DNA of 64,000 nt from Inia geoffrensis (GCA_036417435.1 CM070900.1:33519496-33583495); one strand, 5' to 3'. Counted from the stretch's first letter, positions 1-12,420 are shown. Translations and numbers: made by a program. The notes: generated from the letters alone by a model not told the origin.

Positions 1-45
1 GCACATAATAGGTAATCAATAAATGCTTTTTAAAGGAATGAAATA
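1..45 (+). repeat. L2 LINE 3' end (cut by window edge)
   Basis: The stretch reads like the L2 terminus (gcacataataggtaatcaat followed by an aaatg-type tail). It is a short fossil fragment that continues left of the window. Confidence 0.6.
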
Positions 46-811
46 CACAAAATGATATAAAAATGAAAGATAACAATATACTGTTCCTTGGCTGTGTGTG
101 AAATGAGATTCTGCACTTTGAAGGTTCTCTGGGAGTTCAAGTCATAAATCCTTCTCCAATATTTATGTCATTTATGCCTATTGTACACCTGTCATGATAT
201 ACTGGGAGAGAGAAAATGTACTTTGCCTCTCATGACGTTTTAAGCATGATCTGTTTATTTTTTCTCCAGCCCAGCTACTGTAATAATTTTTATGCCAGAC
301 TGCTTAAATAGACAATAATACCTTTTGCTTTGCTTTATTTTGTTTCAGTAATCTTGCTCAGCCAGCAGGGAGGCCTATTAGTAGCTTTCTTGGAATCTAT
401 TTACAATAAATCCTATTTACTGTGTATAGGTCTTTGCCAAAAGTCATCCAAGCAGTTTTGATGCTTCTTCCTGGCCCTAAGTTGGAAGAAACATCGATTC
501 AAACTGCTTCAAATAGATTTCTAATTATTTCTGTGCTTAGAGCATTGAGAGATTTACCCTGAAAATGTACTATCTTTCTGCTTTGTACTTCAAGTTTTTT
601 CTTCCATTTTTTAAAAAAAGCACTTAAATGTATCAGAAATTATCTTCACTTGATCTTTGAACCAAAGCATCTCTTCATTATTCTTCTTTCTCTCCTTGGA
701 TTGTTATTCTGAGTTTTTTAAGGATGAAGACAAAATAAGAAGCCTAACCCATGCAATGACTTTCATTTTTTATTATGTGTTCCTAATCCCTGTCTGATAA
801 CAAAAATAATT
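46..811. other. AT-rich unique sequence, no feature seen
   Basis: No open frame of note, no SINE boxes and no recognisable LINE or LTR motifs. A few short T-runs and A-runs only. Confidence 0.5.
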
Positions 812-886
812 ATAGCAGCTAACATTTTATGTTTACGTTTTGCTATGTACTGTGGGAAGCATTTTATGTCAATTACCTTAATTTTT

Positions 887-1526
887 TAAAAAAACTTTTC
901 GAGAAGAGGGCTTTTTTTTGTTTGTTTTGTTTTTTTTTTGTGGGACGTGGGCCTCTCACTGTTGTGGCCTTTCCTGTTGCGGAGCACAGGCCCCGGACAC
1001 ACAGGCTTAGCGGCCATGGCTCACAGGCCCAGCCACTCTGCGGCATGTGGGATCTTCCCGGACCCGGGTACGAACCCGTGTCCCCTGCATCGGCAGGCGG
1101 ACTCTCAACCACTGCGCCACCAGGGAAGCCCAGGGCTTTTTCTTTTAATTTTTATTTTTAAAAGGGAGACATTTTTTTTTTTGGCTGTGTTGGGTCTTCA
1201 TTGGTGCACATGGGCTTTCTGTAGTTGTGGCTAGCAGGGCCTACTCTTTGTTGTGGTGTGCGGGCTTCTCATTGTCGTGGCTTCTCTTGTTGCAGAGCAC
1301 GGGCTCTAGGTGCACAGGCTTCAGTGGTTGTGGCATGCAGGCTCAGTAGTTGTGGCTCGTGGGCTCAATAATTGTGGCTCGCAGGCTCTAGAGTGCAGGC
1401 TCAGTAGTTGTGGCACACGGGCTTAGTTGCTCCATGGCATGTGGGCTCTTCCCGGACCAGGGCTTGAACCCATGTACCCTGCATTGGCAGGCAGATTCTT
1501 AACCGCTGCGCCACCAGGGAAGTACC
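887..1526 (-). mobile_element. Long CHR-1-like tRNA-derived SINE, interrupted
   Basis: The tRNA-like head is at the right (ccaccagggaag at about 1511-1522, box B complement gggcttgaaccc). The tRNA-unrelated part with repeated tagttgtggc units runs left to about 1182, and its T-rich tail reaches 887. A degenerate 13-bp target duplication (taccttaattttt 874-886; tatcttaattttt 1527-1539) brackets the whole unit including the second SINE. It landed in the MIR first and was then hit in its tail by a CHR-2-like copy. Confidence 0.75.
917..1131 (-). mobile_element. Short CHR-2-like SINE
   Basis: A ~200-bp antisense copy: T-rich tail, then gggcctctcactgttgtggc through ccaccagggaagccc. The target duplication agggcttttt (907-916 and 1132-1141) flanks it. 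It sits in the tail of the older CHR-1-like copy. Open frames here on both strands are SINE-derived and not genes. Confidence 0.92.
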
Positions 1527-1599
1527 TATCTTAATTTTTACAGTAAACTTATGAGGAAGAATTGTTATTATTCCTGTCAAATGTAAGGCAGATGATATA

Positions 1600-2155
1600 A
1601 TTCCTTTTCTCAAAATCCTCTAATAGCTTTTTATTCTCTTTAGGGTCCTTGCTGTGAACTAACAGGTCTGTTCCCCAGCTCTGACCCCCTTTACTTCTTG
1701 GCTTCCTCTTCTGACACTCTACCCTTCATCTCTCTGCTTTTGCTGTCTTTTGCTATCTTTTCTTATCAGGCATAGTCTTGCCTCAGGGCCTTTGCACTTG
1801 CCACTCATGAAATGCTGTTTCTTTCCATGGATATCCACACTTGTTCTCTCACTTTCTTCAGGTTATCATCAAGGTCGTCTTCTTGGTGACATCTTAACCT
1901 GTCCCTCTCTAAAATATCTATCAAATACCTATGTAATACCCCCTCCAATAGTTCGTATCCTGTTCTTTTTTTTTTCTTTCTAACATTATCATGTTCTAAT
2001 ATATATTTGTCCTCAGTCTGTTTTTGCCTCTCTCATTTCAAAGTGTGAAGGCAGAGATTGTAGCCTCTTTTGTGAACTTCTGTGTTTTCAAACCCTAGAG
2101 CGGTGTCTGACACGTAACAGGAACACAATAAATATGTGTTGAATGTATAAATGTG
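1600..2155 (+). repeat. L2 LINE 3' end
   Basis: Ordered L2 landmarks are visible: cctcagggcctttgcacttg (about 1782), the caggt...gtcgtcttcttggtgacat block, and the tail (aacacaataaatatgtgttg, then aatgtataaatg). Sense orientation, diverged. Confidence 0.8.
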
Positions 2156-4225
2156 TGAATTAGAGACATTAAATAATTTAAATTCTTTTAACTAGTAATT
2201 AGTGGAGCTAAGGTTCCACACAGATCATTTTATTTTTTCACATTCAGCTTTTGAATATACTTCAGGAATTTATTGTATAAAGAGTGGAAGGTTGTCTGTA
2301 GCTTCTCCATAAGTAGTTCTTCTACATTATATTGTTTGACAAAATAGACCAAGACTCTCCGTTCAGAGTTGACTTAGATTCCTACATGTCTTTTGGAAGC
2401 ATTTTTAGATACATCATGCATACAAGGTGTCTTCTTTGAATTTATTTTTTAACTGAAATGTGTCCATAAACTCATCTCTGAACTGCCAAATTATACCACA
2501 GTCTGTTGATCAAGATTGATTCTGAGCATGTGGGACACATCTTAAACAAGAAAGAATCTTGTTTGTCATTTGTAATGTGATAGCGAATGCACTGGAAACA
2601 GATTGCATGGACATTAAACTTCTGTGCACACATCTATGTTCAACAACTCAAACAATAAATATTTGCCTTGATGATTGCTTTCGCTGGAGAGATGCAAAAT
2701 GCCATGGCTTCAATTTTTTTTTTGTATTCCTGGTCTTTTCTAAAGAAACTTTGACTTGAATATAAACACTGGCAAGGAAAATGTATCATTTTTAATACAC
2801 ATTTTGAGAGACTAGTTTGGTGATATGCTTCTGGAACAAAAACTAGAGTATAATCAGTCTACTAATAGGAGCAGAAAGTCATTTCTTAAAATGACTCTAC
2901 AGCCACCTTGTTAATGTTGAGGATGATTTGAGCTGACTGATTATATTTCTGCTTTCTTCTTATAAGAGGTCTCAGTGCATGAAGTGGTTGCATATGTAAT
3001 TTAGGTTTCCATGATTTCCAGCAACCTAATGATACACAGAAAGTTTTTCCCAGATAAAATAGGCACATTTTCACTCTTTGAACATCTGTCTTTTAAAGAC
3101 AGAAGGATATTGTGGTTGATGGAAAGATGATAGTTTAATGCCTCTTTGGTGATTTGCTTTTCTAATAAATTATTTTAGAGTTGTCCTGCTAGTGCTCTGG
3201 GGACCCAGCAACATTATTGTATATAGTTTCAGGATAGAAAGAGGGTAGGAGAGGCAGCTTAGCCTAGAGGCAGCTTAAGCTATAGTATTTCAGACAATAC
3301 TATACTCTACTAAACTATACTCTACTATACTATACCATACTATACTTTAAACTTATACTTCCAGACAAGTATTTTAGTGGTTTATATTTGAATCACAGCT
3401 CTGTAATTCAACAATGCTTTATAAAATCCCCCTTCCTCTCTCATTTCTTAATATACCATAGCATCCCTGAATGTTTCATTCTCTCCCTTTATTTCCTGTC
3501 TTACCAAGCCGCAAACCACGTGTCCATTGTTTGTGGAAGCATCCTCATTCCTCCAATCTGATATCACTATACCTGTTCTCCAAATTCAGGATGATAATAT
3601 CCTGGGGACTGGGTTTTCAAGAGAGCAGAGAAGAAGCAAGAGAAAGAGAATGAGCAAATTCTTTATAACTGGAGGTGATGTAAGAAGGCTAGGATCAGTC
3701 AAATGTTAAATTTCTTTTGTCTCCATCGGAATATTTTTACCTAAGATCAGGTCTATTAATATGAAGGGCTCCACAATGGTCAGGTAAAAGTAGCATGCCT
3801 GTAACCTACAGTGTGTTCATGAGTGATTCAGAGATATGAAAATAGACATTTGGGAAGGTATAATTTTGGCTTTAACACAGGAGAACTAAGATATTACAAC
3901 AGTAATTAATTCTTTAGTCATTCTCAATATAACATTTTAAGTTTGCCTTTGGTTTGGACTTTATAATGAAAACTTAATTGGGATGATGGACATTTCCCTT
4001 TCTTCCTTTTGGAGAATGTCCACCCCCCTTTCTATCATTATCTCCAAGCTCCTAAAAGACAGTACATGTGGAGTTTTTGATCATGCAGTCTTCCTTCCTA
4101 ACTTGATGAGCTGAAATGGGATGATGTTTTAGTTTTCCTTCTAACTAGTCTTGAGCTAGTTATAGTGGATTAACTTCCTCTTTCTTAGTCTTTAAGGCTT
4201 GCCTGATTCATCTTGTTTCTCACTA
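2156..4225. other. Mostly unique sequence
   Basis: No gene or clear transposon was seen in about 2 kb. It holds the short actat-type repeat listed separately, and a direct repeat of agaggcagctta near 3250-3276. Confidence 0.45.
3296..3350. repeat. Imperfect ACTAT pentanucleotide repeat
   Basis: A run of actatactct/actaaactat/actatacta units with a period near 5. It is degenerate. Confidence 0.7.
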
Positions 4226-4227
4226 TA

Positions 4228-4300
4228 CATTTACAGATACATAGTGAACTCCTACTATGTTCCAACTACTGTGTTAGGTACAGGTTATATCCATGATGTG
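4228..4300 (-). repeat. L2 3' end fragment
   Basis: gtgaactcctactatgttcc followed by aactactgtgttaggtacag is the reverse-oriented L2 terminus pattern (cctactatgtgccagg...). Short and diverged. Confidence 0.5.
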
Positions 4301-4724
4301 TCCCTGTCACAATTTTGCTTTCAGACTCAGAACTAGTGTTCAGCAGAATGAATCCTTAACTCATGTCTACCCTGCTAAAATATGCTTGTCTAAACCTTTA
4401 TCATCAAAATTCTCCTGAGAGTAGGGAAAATGGTAATCAAAGGGCTAATCCTCTTCCTTCCCTTTCCCCATCCTATAATATCTTCATTTGAGCAAAAGGT
4501 TTCTGTCACCGTTCTTTGCTCCCAGGGTGGGTATCAAGTTTCACCTCTGTATTTGTTTTTCTTTTGGAAGTGGGTATTGCTTTCTTGATTGCATATACAA
4601 GACTCCTGCCCAGTTTGTTCCTAATATGGGGCAAAGAGCATGACTGTATATTTAAGTGGGGTGGTGAAGGACAAAATCATAACTGACTTGAAGGTTTACT
4701 TGCACAGTGAGATCAATCTGTTTC
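4301..4724. other. Unique sequence, no feature seen
   Basis: No coding or repeat signal that I can defend. Confidence 0.4.
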
Positions 4725-5220
4725 TAGTAGTCAGTCTTAGTTTGGGTCCCCCCAGGAGCAGATCTTGAGACAATAGAAGGACTTGAGTGCAAGTAGTTAG
4801 CTTGGCAGGTGCAGGAACATGAGTAGGGGAGTGGGGAGGCGACACAAGGAAGGTGGGGTAGCCAGTGTGCAAAGAACTATCAATGCAGCCACTGCTATTG
4901 GTAACTAGATCTTAACACCTCTGGGAAGTTCTGAAAAAATGGTGTAAAACACACACCTTGCCTGTGGGGTGAGCAAGCTGGGCATTTACCAAGCAACTCC
5001 ATTCAGCCCTTGGTTTAGACTGCTCCCTGGGGTAGAGGTGTTAGTTCCCTCCACCGCAGGTCTGCTGGGTGCAAGATGTGGCAGCCTTCCAAGTCTTCAA
5101 AGGCTCCTGGGTGAAGAGATGCAGATTCTGGCCCTTGGTATTTGTACAGGAACAAACTGAAGTAACAAGACCAGAGGGATATGGGCAGGAAACCAGCAAC
5201 ATCTGCTCTAGACTGATAGT
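4725..5220 (-). repeat. Unclassified old interspersed repeat, copy A
   Basis: The left end, read as its reverse complement, gives ...ctacttgcactcaagtcc... and acccaaactaagactg. The same kind of terminus occurs in the opposite orientation at about 28990-29055 (aaactacttgcaccc ... agctaagacagg). The shared terminus and an AATAAA signal in the other copy suggest one LTR-like or retroposed family. I cannot name it. Confidence 0.4.
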
Positions 5221-6440
5221 CCACAATTTTTATTTTCATCATTTCCAGTTATTTGGCACATGTAAAACGCTTAGCACGTATTTCTCAGCCCATTTAAAGT
5301 ACTCAAAAGTTTACTTTCTTCTTATTCTTTTGGGTAAATAAAATGTCTGCATCATGAAATAACTTGACATGACTAATTTTCATACCTGAACACTTAATTT
5401 ATCAATGACAGGATTAGTGCAAAACTAGTCTTATCAAGTAATACTTCAGGGTGTTGTATATTTGATCAAAGCTATTTTAGTAAGTTCTATTATAGCCCTG
5501 CTGTTTGTGATTGGAATTTCTTCATACATTTTTAATGCTTAGAATAGACACATGTTAACCTGCCTGTAGAATTTTAAAATGCTAGAGCTAAAAATAAACA
5601 TACAGATTATATAATCAGGACTCTTGCCACCTGGTAGCTATTCGGCAAATGAGGAAACTAAGGGTCAGCGAGAACCACTTGCCTAAAGCTGTGAAAATAG
5701 TCTTTTCTTTCTATCACCCTGCATAAAACTGGAGAGAACTCTAGATCCAGGGTAAAATATTTTGTTTTCCTGGGAATGAGGATTAGACTATAAACTTCTA
5801 GAACTAATGTGGAAGTCTCTGCATTTAGAGTTGTTGGCTATGTCTTGGAACTTAAACCACTTGTTCCTGGGGTTTCTTTTCTCCTTGAGGTGGAGATAAA
5901 ACAGTGATAGGGTTTCCTTGTCTTTGTGGATCATACATATGGCTCAGATGGGGTACTTATTATTTTCTTAAACATAGGCTTGACTTTCATCATCTACATA
6001 CTCCTTGCACCCAGGCTGTTGGCCCCATTTTACGTTTAACACTGTGCTTTGATGCTTGACTTCTTATTAATTTTACTTCCAGAAAATTCCCTGGACTGGC
6101 TTCTATTATAAAGGCTTTTTATTAAAACTGAGAAGAGTAAAGTGTACAAGCAAGTGGGAATACTTTAAATTCTCTCCACCTTGATTCCTACTAGATATTT
6201 TTTATAATAAAGCAAAATACATTGAATGCCCAGACATTTAAATATGGACTTTCTTTTGCTTTTACTCATTGTTGCATGCTTCTCAGTATTGAGGCTACAG
6301 AAACTGTGAAATTTTTCTTGGGAATTCTTAAAGGGCTATCAAAATTATTAAATAAAAACAAATTCCCTTAGGTGATAATGAATTTTTAACTAACTGTTAG
6401 AGGACAGAAATCTCTTTTTTGTAAAGATGATTCTAAATTA
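5221..6440. other. Mostly unique; possible MIR core remnant at 5640-5700
   Basis: gcaaatgaggaaactaaggg followed by cacttgcctaaagctgtg resembles the MIR core, but only about 60 bp are alignable. Nothing else was identified. Confidence 0.4.
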
Positions 6441-7150
6441 AAAGGTATTGTCAAATAGAGTAATCCAAAAATTAAAAGGTGATCAAAAAGAATCTCAACT
6501 ACATGGAAACTAAGAAATTCACTCCCAGATTATTCGCAAATCCAAGAGAAGACAGTGAATATTGCAAATTCTTTAGAAAGCAATTTAATGAGACACATCA
6601 CATACAAACCTACAGGCTATAGTACAAGTTGTAATCAGAGTCCTAATGCTTACCTTAGGAGAGAAAGCAAAAAATAAAAGAATTAAGAAGTTAGGAAAAA
6701 GAAAAATAAAGCAAGAAGAGGGACTTCCCTTGTGGCACAGTGGTTGAGAATCCGCCTGCCAATGCAGGGGACACGGGTTCGATCCCTGCTCCAGGAAGAT
6801 CCCATATGCCGTGGAGCAACTAAGCCCGTGCGCCTGGAGCCCATACTCCACAACAAGAGAAGCCACTGCAATGAGAAGCCTGCTCACTGCAGCAAAGAAT
6901 ATCTCCCGCTCACTGCAACGAGAGAAAGCCTGCACGCAGCAACGAAGACCCCACACAGCTAAAAATAAATAAAACTTAAAAAACAAGAAGAGACAAATAG
7001 AAATAAAAGATGTTATTTATAAAAAAGAAGGCAAAAATTTTAAAAATTCTAGAGAAGATAAATAAATACTAATCTGGTTCTTTGAAAATGACAGTAACAT
7101 CATTACCCCTTAAAGTCTATTAAGGAAAATAATAGAGAGTAAAAATATTG
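6441..7150 (+). pseudogene. Decayed L1 ORF2 fragment
   Basis: A-rich sequence follows the L1 ORF2 region between the endonuclease and the reverse transcriptase (tacatggaaactaagaaatt, gaactagaa-like stretches, ctggttctttgaaaatgaca at about 7073-7092). No reading frame survives. It is interrupted by a long CHR SINE at 6721-6983. Confidence 0.65.
6721..6983 (+). mobile_element. Long CHR-1-like SINE
   Basis: Starts ggacttcccttgtggcacag. Box B is intact (ggttcgatccc, about 6776-6786). It continues through cccgtgcgcctggagcccat to an aaaataaataaaac tail. The target duplication caagaagag occurs at 6712-6720 and 6984-6992. It is inserted in the L1 fragment. Confidence 0.9.
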
Positions 7151-7179
7151 AAAATGACCAAAGAGTAGCACATATTTAT

Positions 7180-7428
7180 TTGTTGAATCATGAATTTATA
7201 GAGTGGGAACTATGTGCAGGGCATTGTACTGATAAACACCTTATTACATTTAATCTTCACAAAGACCCTTTTGTGATGGGCACTACTTTTATCCTCATTT
7301 TACCTGTGAAGAATGTGAGGTTTAGCAAGATTAGAGAAAGTAATGTGTGCAAGATTACACAGCTGGAAATCAACCCCAGGATATCAAATCCAGCACCTTC
7401 ATTCCTAGCCATTGGTTGGAGATGGCAG
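7180..7428 (+). repeat. MIR SINE
   Basis: Near full-length MIR: ggaactatgtgcagggcatt, acatttaatcttcacaaaga, the gatgggcactacttttatcc core and gattacacagctggaaatca appear in order. Confidence 0.8.
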
Positions 7429-9046
7429 TTCTTATTTATTTATCTTTAGTTACAGTTCTAATGGAAAACCCCAGTGTGGGTTTTATAAATCACCCTTCTA
7501 AGAATTCTAATGTGAAGCTTAAAGTACTTTTTAGTTAAAGAAAATTTCCAGGAAAAGTCCTACGGAATAGCATCAAACTTTTAAAAGTTTGTTGTTGCAA
7601 ATGCATAGAAGTATCTTTTGGATAATCACCTACTACAAATGTGGGAAATTTAGTATCAGTTGTGGGTAGTGAATCTGAACTCTTTCAGCCCCAAGGTTCT
7701 GTCCTTCCTCTGGTTAACAGGACGAACTTTGTAGGAGGGACTACATTCTCTCACCTGTAGAGTCTGACCATGGCGATTACAGCAACATGAGTTCTTCAAA
7801 ACTGGATTTCTTCCACCCTCTACTGAAAAGCCTTTTTAGGACTAAGAAAAAACTAAGATTTAATGAGAACAGAAATCCCATGGCCATGGTTGACTTTAAA
7901 GTAGAAAGACTATTTACTAAAACTACATTATTTTTCTCTTCACACTTAAAATGCTCATTGCTTTAAACATGCACAGTTTCTGAATCTCTTCAACTGTCTG
8001 CTTATTTTCTTGTTAATGCAAACCATGAATATGTTATCTGAATCTAATTTAACAATTTGAACTTCCGTTAACACCACAAATAAAATTGATTCACCCTCTC
8101 AGCACAACGTATAAATCCTTGCAGAGTAAGGTATGGTGCTTTAAGTTATAGGGGTACAAATTTTTAATATTTAAATAAAAATATTCTCCTAAGTTCCAGC
8201 ATTTCATATACTCTTTGATAAAAGAAAGGGTGTTATGTTATGGAAATAAAGTCAAATAATTTTGGAAGGAACATAGGGTCTGTTCCTTGGTTGGGTGCCA
8301 GTGATAATCTGGCCTCAGTGAAGGGAAATGTCCAAATATTTCCCTTGGAGGGTGGTAAAACATTTAGAGCAAAATAGTAAAATGCATTAATCAGTTATTA
8401 ATAGGGTAGCAAATAGCATGGGTGTTAAATCAAGCATCTGATTAAGTAATAAATATTGAGTTAGCAAAAAATATTTAAGGAATCCTTTTAGAGAGAGACC
8501 TTCACTGTAATGTAAGCTACTTATGTCAAATCCTTGTCTTGATTTTCCTTATGCGCTTGAAGTGCTTGGCAAGCACTGGCAACATAGTAGGTTCTCAAAT
8601 ACTTGGTTGAAGGAAAAAAAGCTTATTTTACTTATACTAGTGAAATATGTTAATGCAGAGCAAACATTTTAGATAAAAGGCAGAAAGGATTTTCTCTATT
8701 TGGGATCTGTTGAGAACCAAGGCACGTAATCAAATTAGTTGGGTATTTCTCAGGATGCTGAATGGCTCTGCAGAAAGGCACAGATGTAATCGTGGGTTAG
8801 AAATTCTTTGCAACAGTAATGAAGCCAATAAACTTGGAAGATTAAAGGAGATTCACTTCTAAGGAAGTACGGTGGACTTTGTTAACTTAATTAAATTGTA
8901 TGTCTAATCTTTTTTAAGTCTAGTGGAAAAGGCTTCTTTTTATGGGACTGAGTTGGAAAATTCTCATTTAGACCACCATAACATATTAGATTATGAAATT
9001 ATTTCTTTCAGGCTTGCGAGAATTTTAAATCTAGGTTCCTTTCAGT
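7429..9046. other. Mostly unique; short L2 tail at 8570-8614
   Basis: agcactggcaacatagtagg followed by ttctcaaatacttggttgaa resembles an L2 terminus. No other element or gene was seen. Confidence 0.4.
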
Positions 9047-9057
9047 GGAATATAGGT

Positions 9058-9265
9058 GTTTTTTTTTTTTTTGGCGGTACGTGGGCCTCTCACTGTCGCG
9101 GCCCCACCCATTGCGGAGCACAGGCTCTGGACGCGCAGGCTCAGTGGCCATGGCTCACGGGCGCAGGCACTCCGCAGCATTTGGGATCTTCCCGGACCGG
9201 GGCACGAACCCATGTCCCCTGCATCGGCAGGCGGACTCTCAACCACTGCGCCACCAGGGAAGCCC
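9058..9265 (-). mobile_element. Short CHR-2-like SINE
   Basis: Antisense copy with poly-T tail (9058-9072), gggcctctcactgtcgcggc, and the terminal ccaccagggaagccc. The 11-bp target duplication ggaatataggt (9047-9057 and 9266-9276) is perfect, which argues for a fairly young insertion. Confidence 0.95.
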
Positions 9266-9276
9266 GGAATATAGGT

Positions 9277-10285
9277 TTTTAAAGGGCAAGTAAACATTCT
9301 TCTTAATTTTCCAGCAATGTGCAAAAATCAAATCACTGGGGCATTAGTCATTAGAGATTCATTTCAGTTATAACCCTAAAGTTGTCCCATGGAAGAAGAA
9401 TGGGTGGATAGGAGAACTAAAATCATAGAATTTTAAATGTCACATTGCAGATGATTATAATTCAGTATATTTTTAGCTGAGCTCTCCATAATCAGAGCTC
9501 ATCAGACTATTGACTATATTCAAGAGCTAAGTAATTAAAAGGAAGAAGTCAACATCACAAGTAAAATTTACCTAATCTCCATGATTATTCTGGCCCATGT
9601 TGTTAACAGTTGTGACTTCCTGGGATGTAACTTTTGGACCCTACAATCATGTACTTATGACTTGCTTGAACTTTGCAAATACATGTATTTTCTAACAAAC
9701 TTCAGATGTAGATAAAACCAATCTCAAATGATAGTATTGGAGTATTTTGTCCTTGAAGGGAAAATCTTAGCCAAAAAATGTAATAATTCAACATTTAACT
9801 TAATTTGACTTTGAAAATGCTATTTCAATAAATGATTAAGGCTTTAAAGAAGAGACCATTGTTTCTCCACACTTAAAATTTAAAACACAGTGGAAAGAAG
9901 GATTGGAATAAACTACCAGTCGACAAAATTTTTAAATTCAGTAAACTGTGCATAGACTTGCATTATAGCTGTTGACATGTATATAGTTTGCTTACAGTGA
10001 CTGTAACCTTTTCAGAGGGTCCAATGGATAGGTCTTAACTCTAGCTATAAAGGCAGTTTGGAGAAATAATCCAGAGAAATTGTGCTTTTGAGCCCCTTCA
10101 TGCAAAACGCAAGAATCCTTGCTCTGATCCACCTACCTATTTAATAGTTTGCTTAGTAAAGGATTATGCCAGAGTCATCACTAGCTAGGTCTTAAGGCCA
10201 ATTAAGGCTTGGTGAAAGGAAGATCTAACCAATTGATGTCCACATAGCTTAGAGTCTATTTGATCTAGGTCAGGTGAAAATCTAG
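9277..10285. other. Unique AT-rich sequence
   Basis: No gene or repeat identified. Confidence 0.4.
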
Positions 10286-11575
10286 GCTCAATGACCATTT
10301 TTTCTTTAACTTATTATTTAAATGTCTTTTTTTTTTTAATTAGGAAAGTAATATATGCTCACTGTTTCCAGTGAAAAAGGAAGCAAAGATACATGAAGAG
10401 AGAGGTTATTTCTCTTTCCCTACTCCTTTCCTACCTTAAAAAATGATATTGGCACAACTTTATGCTTTCACATACAAAAGTATGAGTACATATCAAAAAA
10501 GTGTATGCTTTATAGCTGTTTGTTTTTATAAAAATGCATCACGTTAAATATATTACTCTAAAATTTAATTTTCTCATTTAACAATATGAATAGACTTCTC
10601 AAGACAAGTGATATAGATCTAACCATGTATCAGAAACACATGGATAACTTAGGACACATATTACTGGGCCCCATTCTCACAGATTCCAATTCAGCAGGCC
10701 TGGCGTGGGACCAGAGAATATGCTTTTCTATCAAGTTCCTGGGTGATGCTGAGGCTTCTGGTCCCAGGGCCACACTTGGAGAGTCATTGGCCTAATCTAT
10801 TCTTTTTGATAGCTATGGACTGTTGCATGGAGTACATGTACTGTGATTTATCCAACCATTTCCCTTGTTGGTGTCCCTTTATTTTTTCTTTTATTATGCT
10901 ACTATAAAATAGTGTTGCAATAGGCATCTTTGTTCATAGAACACAGGGTTTTTATTTCTAATGGATAGATTTCCAAATCGAGATTAATAGGTCAATCCAA
11001 GAGGTCATTGCAATTCACAAATTATTTCCTATCAGAGGTTATGTCTCCCTGTTTTTTCATCAGTGCTTTATTCTCACTATATTATTATTTCTATATGAGA
11101 TTAATGAAAAAATGACATCTTGTTGCTTTTACTTGCATTCCTTTAAACCCTAGAGAGGTTAAGAAAATTTTTGTGTATTTATTGGCCATTAGAATTTCTT
11201 CTTCTGTCTTTACCTTTTCATCCATTTTTCCTTCAGTTACTTCCCTTTTTCTTAATTATTTCTGGAGATCTTTTAATATAAGGAATATTAACCCTTTATC
11301 TAACATAGGCATTGAAAATATTTTCCTCAGTTTCTCATTTCTCTTTAATTCTGCTTATGGTATATTTGCCATGAAAGGTGTTTAATTTTTACATAATGAA
11401 ATATTACATAAGGCTTTTAGGTCTCCTATCTTGCCTAGGGATAATCTTGTATAATGCAAGTTTATACAAATACTCTTCTTAAATTTCTTGTAATGTTTTA
11501 ACCATTATGTATTTTGCATTTAAAAACTTATTTCATCTGGAATTAATTTTAAAATAGCATGTGAAATTGGGGTAC
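10286..11575 (-). repeat. Antisense L1M 3' end
   Basis: Landmarks of an old L1 3' UTR and ORF2 end appear in reverse: taatatatgctcactg (about 10350), tatccaaccatttcccttgt, atgctactataaaatagtgt, and the ORF2 C-terminal complement near 11180-11300 (tattggccattagaatttct, cctttatctaacataggc). Interrupted by a MER5-like element. Confidence 0.65.
10630..10791 (+). mobile_element. MER5-like hAT MITE
   Basis: gggccccattctcacagatt, attcagcaggcctgg, agttcctgggtgatgctgag and ggagagtcattgg follow the right half of the MER5A-type hAT-Charlie consensus. I could not fix an 8-bp target duplication, and the left end is diverged. Confidence 0.6.
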
Positions 11576-11985
11576 AAGTGGCAGGCCTTTCCCCACTTCA
11601 GGGACAGGGCATTTTTCTCCCCTGTATAATTTCTTCCAGGCCTCTGGGTCAGTAGGACCACATGCAGCAAATGGACAGGTGCAGTCTTTCTGGAAGAGAA
11701 GCCCAGGCTTCTGCTTGCTGATTTCCTTCAAGAAACAAACCTGAGTCATCATTGGAGACCCCAAACATAGGTAAGCCCTTTCCCTTGGGTCTGATCCCTT
11801 GGCTTAGATCACAAAAGAGAATAGTTTACAGCTGATTCTTGGTCCCTAAAGACACCTTTGAAGTGTTGTATGTCCTGCTCAACAGCCTCCCATCCCAATA
11901 TGGTATTATTTAGAAAGGGTATTTAGAGTGAATCAGGAATCTGTGTTCAAGCTGCTCTCTTCTCAGAACACAAACATTACACAGT
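11576..11985. other. Sequence between two antisense L1M ends
   Basis: Contains a GC-richer patch (11576-11765) that I do not recognise. No convincing gene. Confidence 0.35.
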
Positions 11986-12420
11986 TAATACATTTTTATA
12001 CTCATTGGGGGAAAATTAGTAAATAGAGATAAGCCAAAAGAAGGGAGGAAAAATCACCCATATTTCAACCATCCTGATATTCCTAGTCTTTTGGTATATA
12101 TCTTTTCAGATTATATAAATAAATAAATAACAAACACATAAATTGAAAAATAGTACTTTCAATGCTTTTTTTAAATCTTCCCTATTTTTTGACATTTAGG
12201 TTGCTGCCAGTTCTTTGTTGTCATATATACGATGAGAGAAACATCACTTTAGTCACATTTTTGTGATGATTTATTATTGTTCCTTTAGTATAAATTTCTA
12301 GAATGGTGTATATTCATATTTAAGATGTATATTCATATTTAAAATGTTTCCAATTTGCTCTTCAGGAAAATTCTAAAGTTTACACTCCCACCAGCCATGT
12401 ACGAGAATGCCCATCAGTCC
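11986..12420 (-). repeat. Second antisense L1M 3' end
   Basis: ggaaaaatcacccatatttc, tcttttggtatatatctttt, gacatttaggttgctgccag and tttacactcccaccagccat are typical antisense L1M 3' sequences. An internal 19-bp tandem duplication lies at 12308-12345 (gtatattcatatttaagat, then the same with one change). Confidence 0.65.

Larger units (their letters stand above)
812..1595 (+). repeat. MIR SINE split by nested CHR insertions
   Basis: The 5' part (812-886, tagcagctaacattttatg onward) and the 3' part (1540-1595, taaacttatgaggaagaatt with gttattattcctgt) together follow the MIR core consensus. They are separated by about 650 bp of younger SINE DNA. The MIR is therefore the oldest of three layers here. 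Confidence 0.7.

Noticed and set aside
829..1234. Open frames of 60-130 codons on both strands at SINE sites (e.g. 829-1234, 9031-9324, 25113-25554, 59036-59413, 60162-60466, 63464-63757)
   Set aside because: They coincide with CHR SINE bodies and repeat the same translated pattern at every copy; GC-rich SINE DNA stays open by chance.
6721..6800. Possible tRNA gene because of good box A and box B
   Set aside because: The promoter boxes belong to a tRNA-derived SINE; the sequence does not fold as a full tRNA with acceptor stem and continues into the SINE body.
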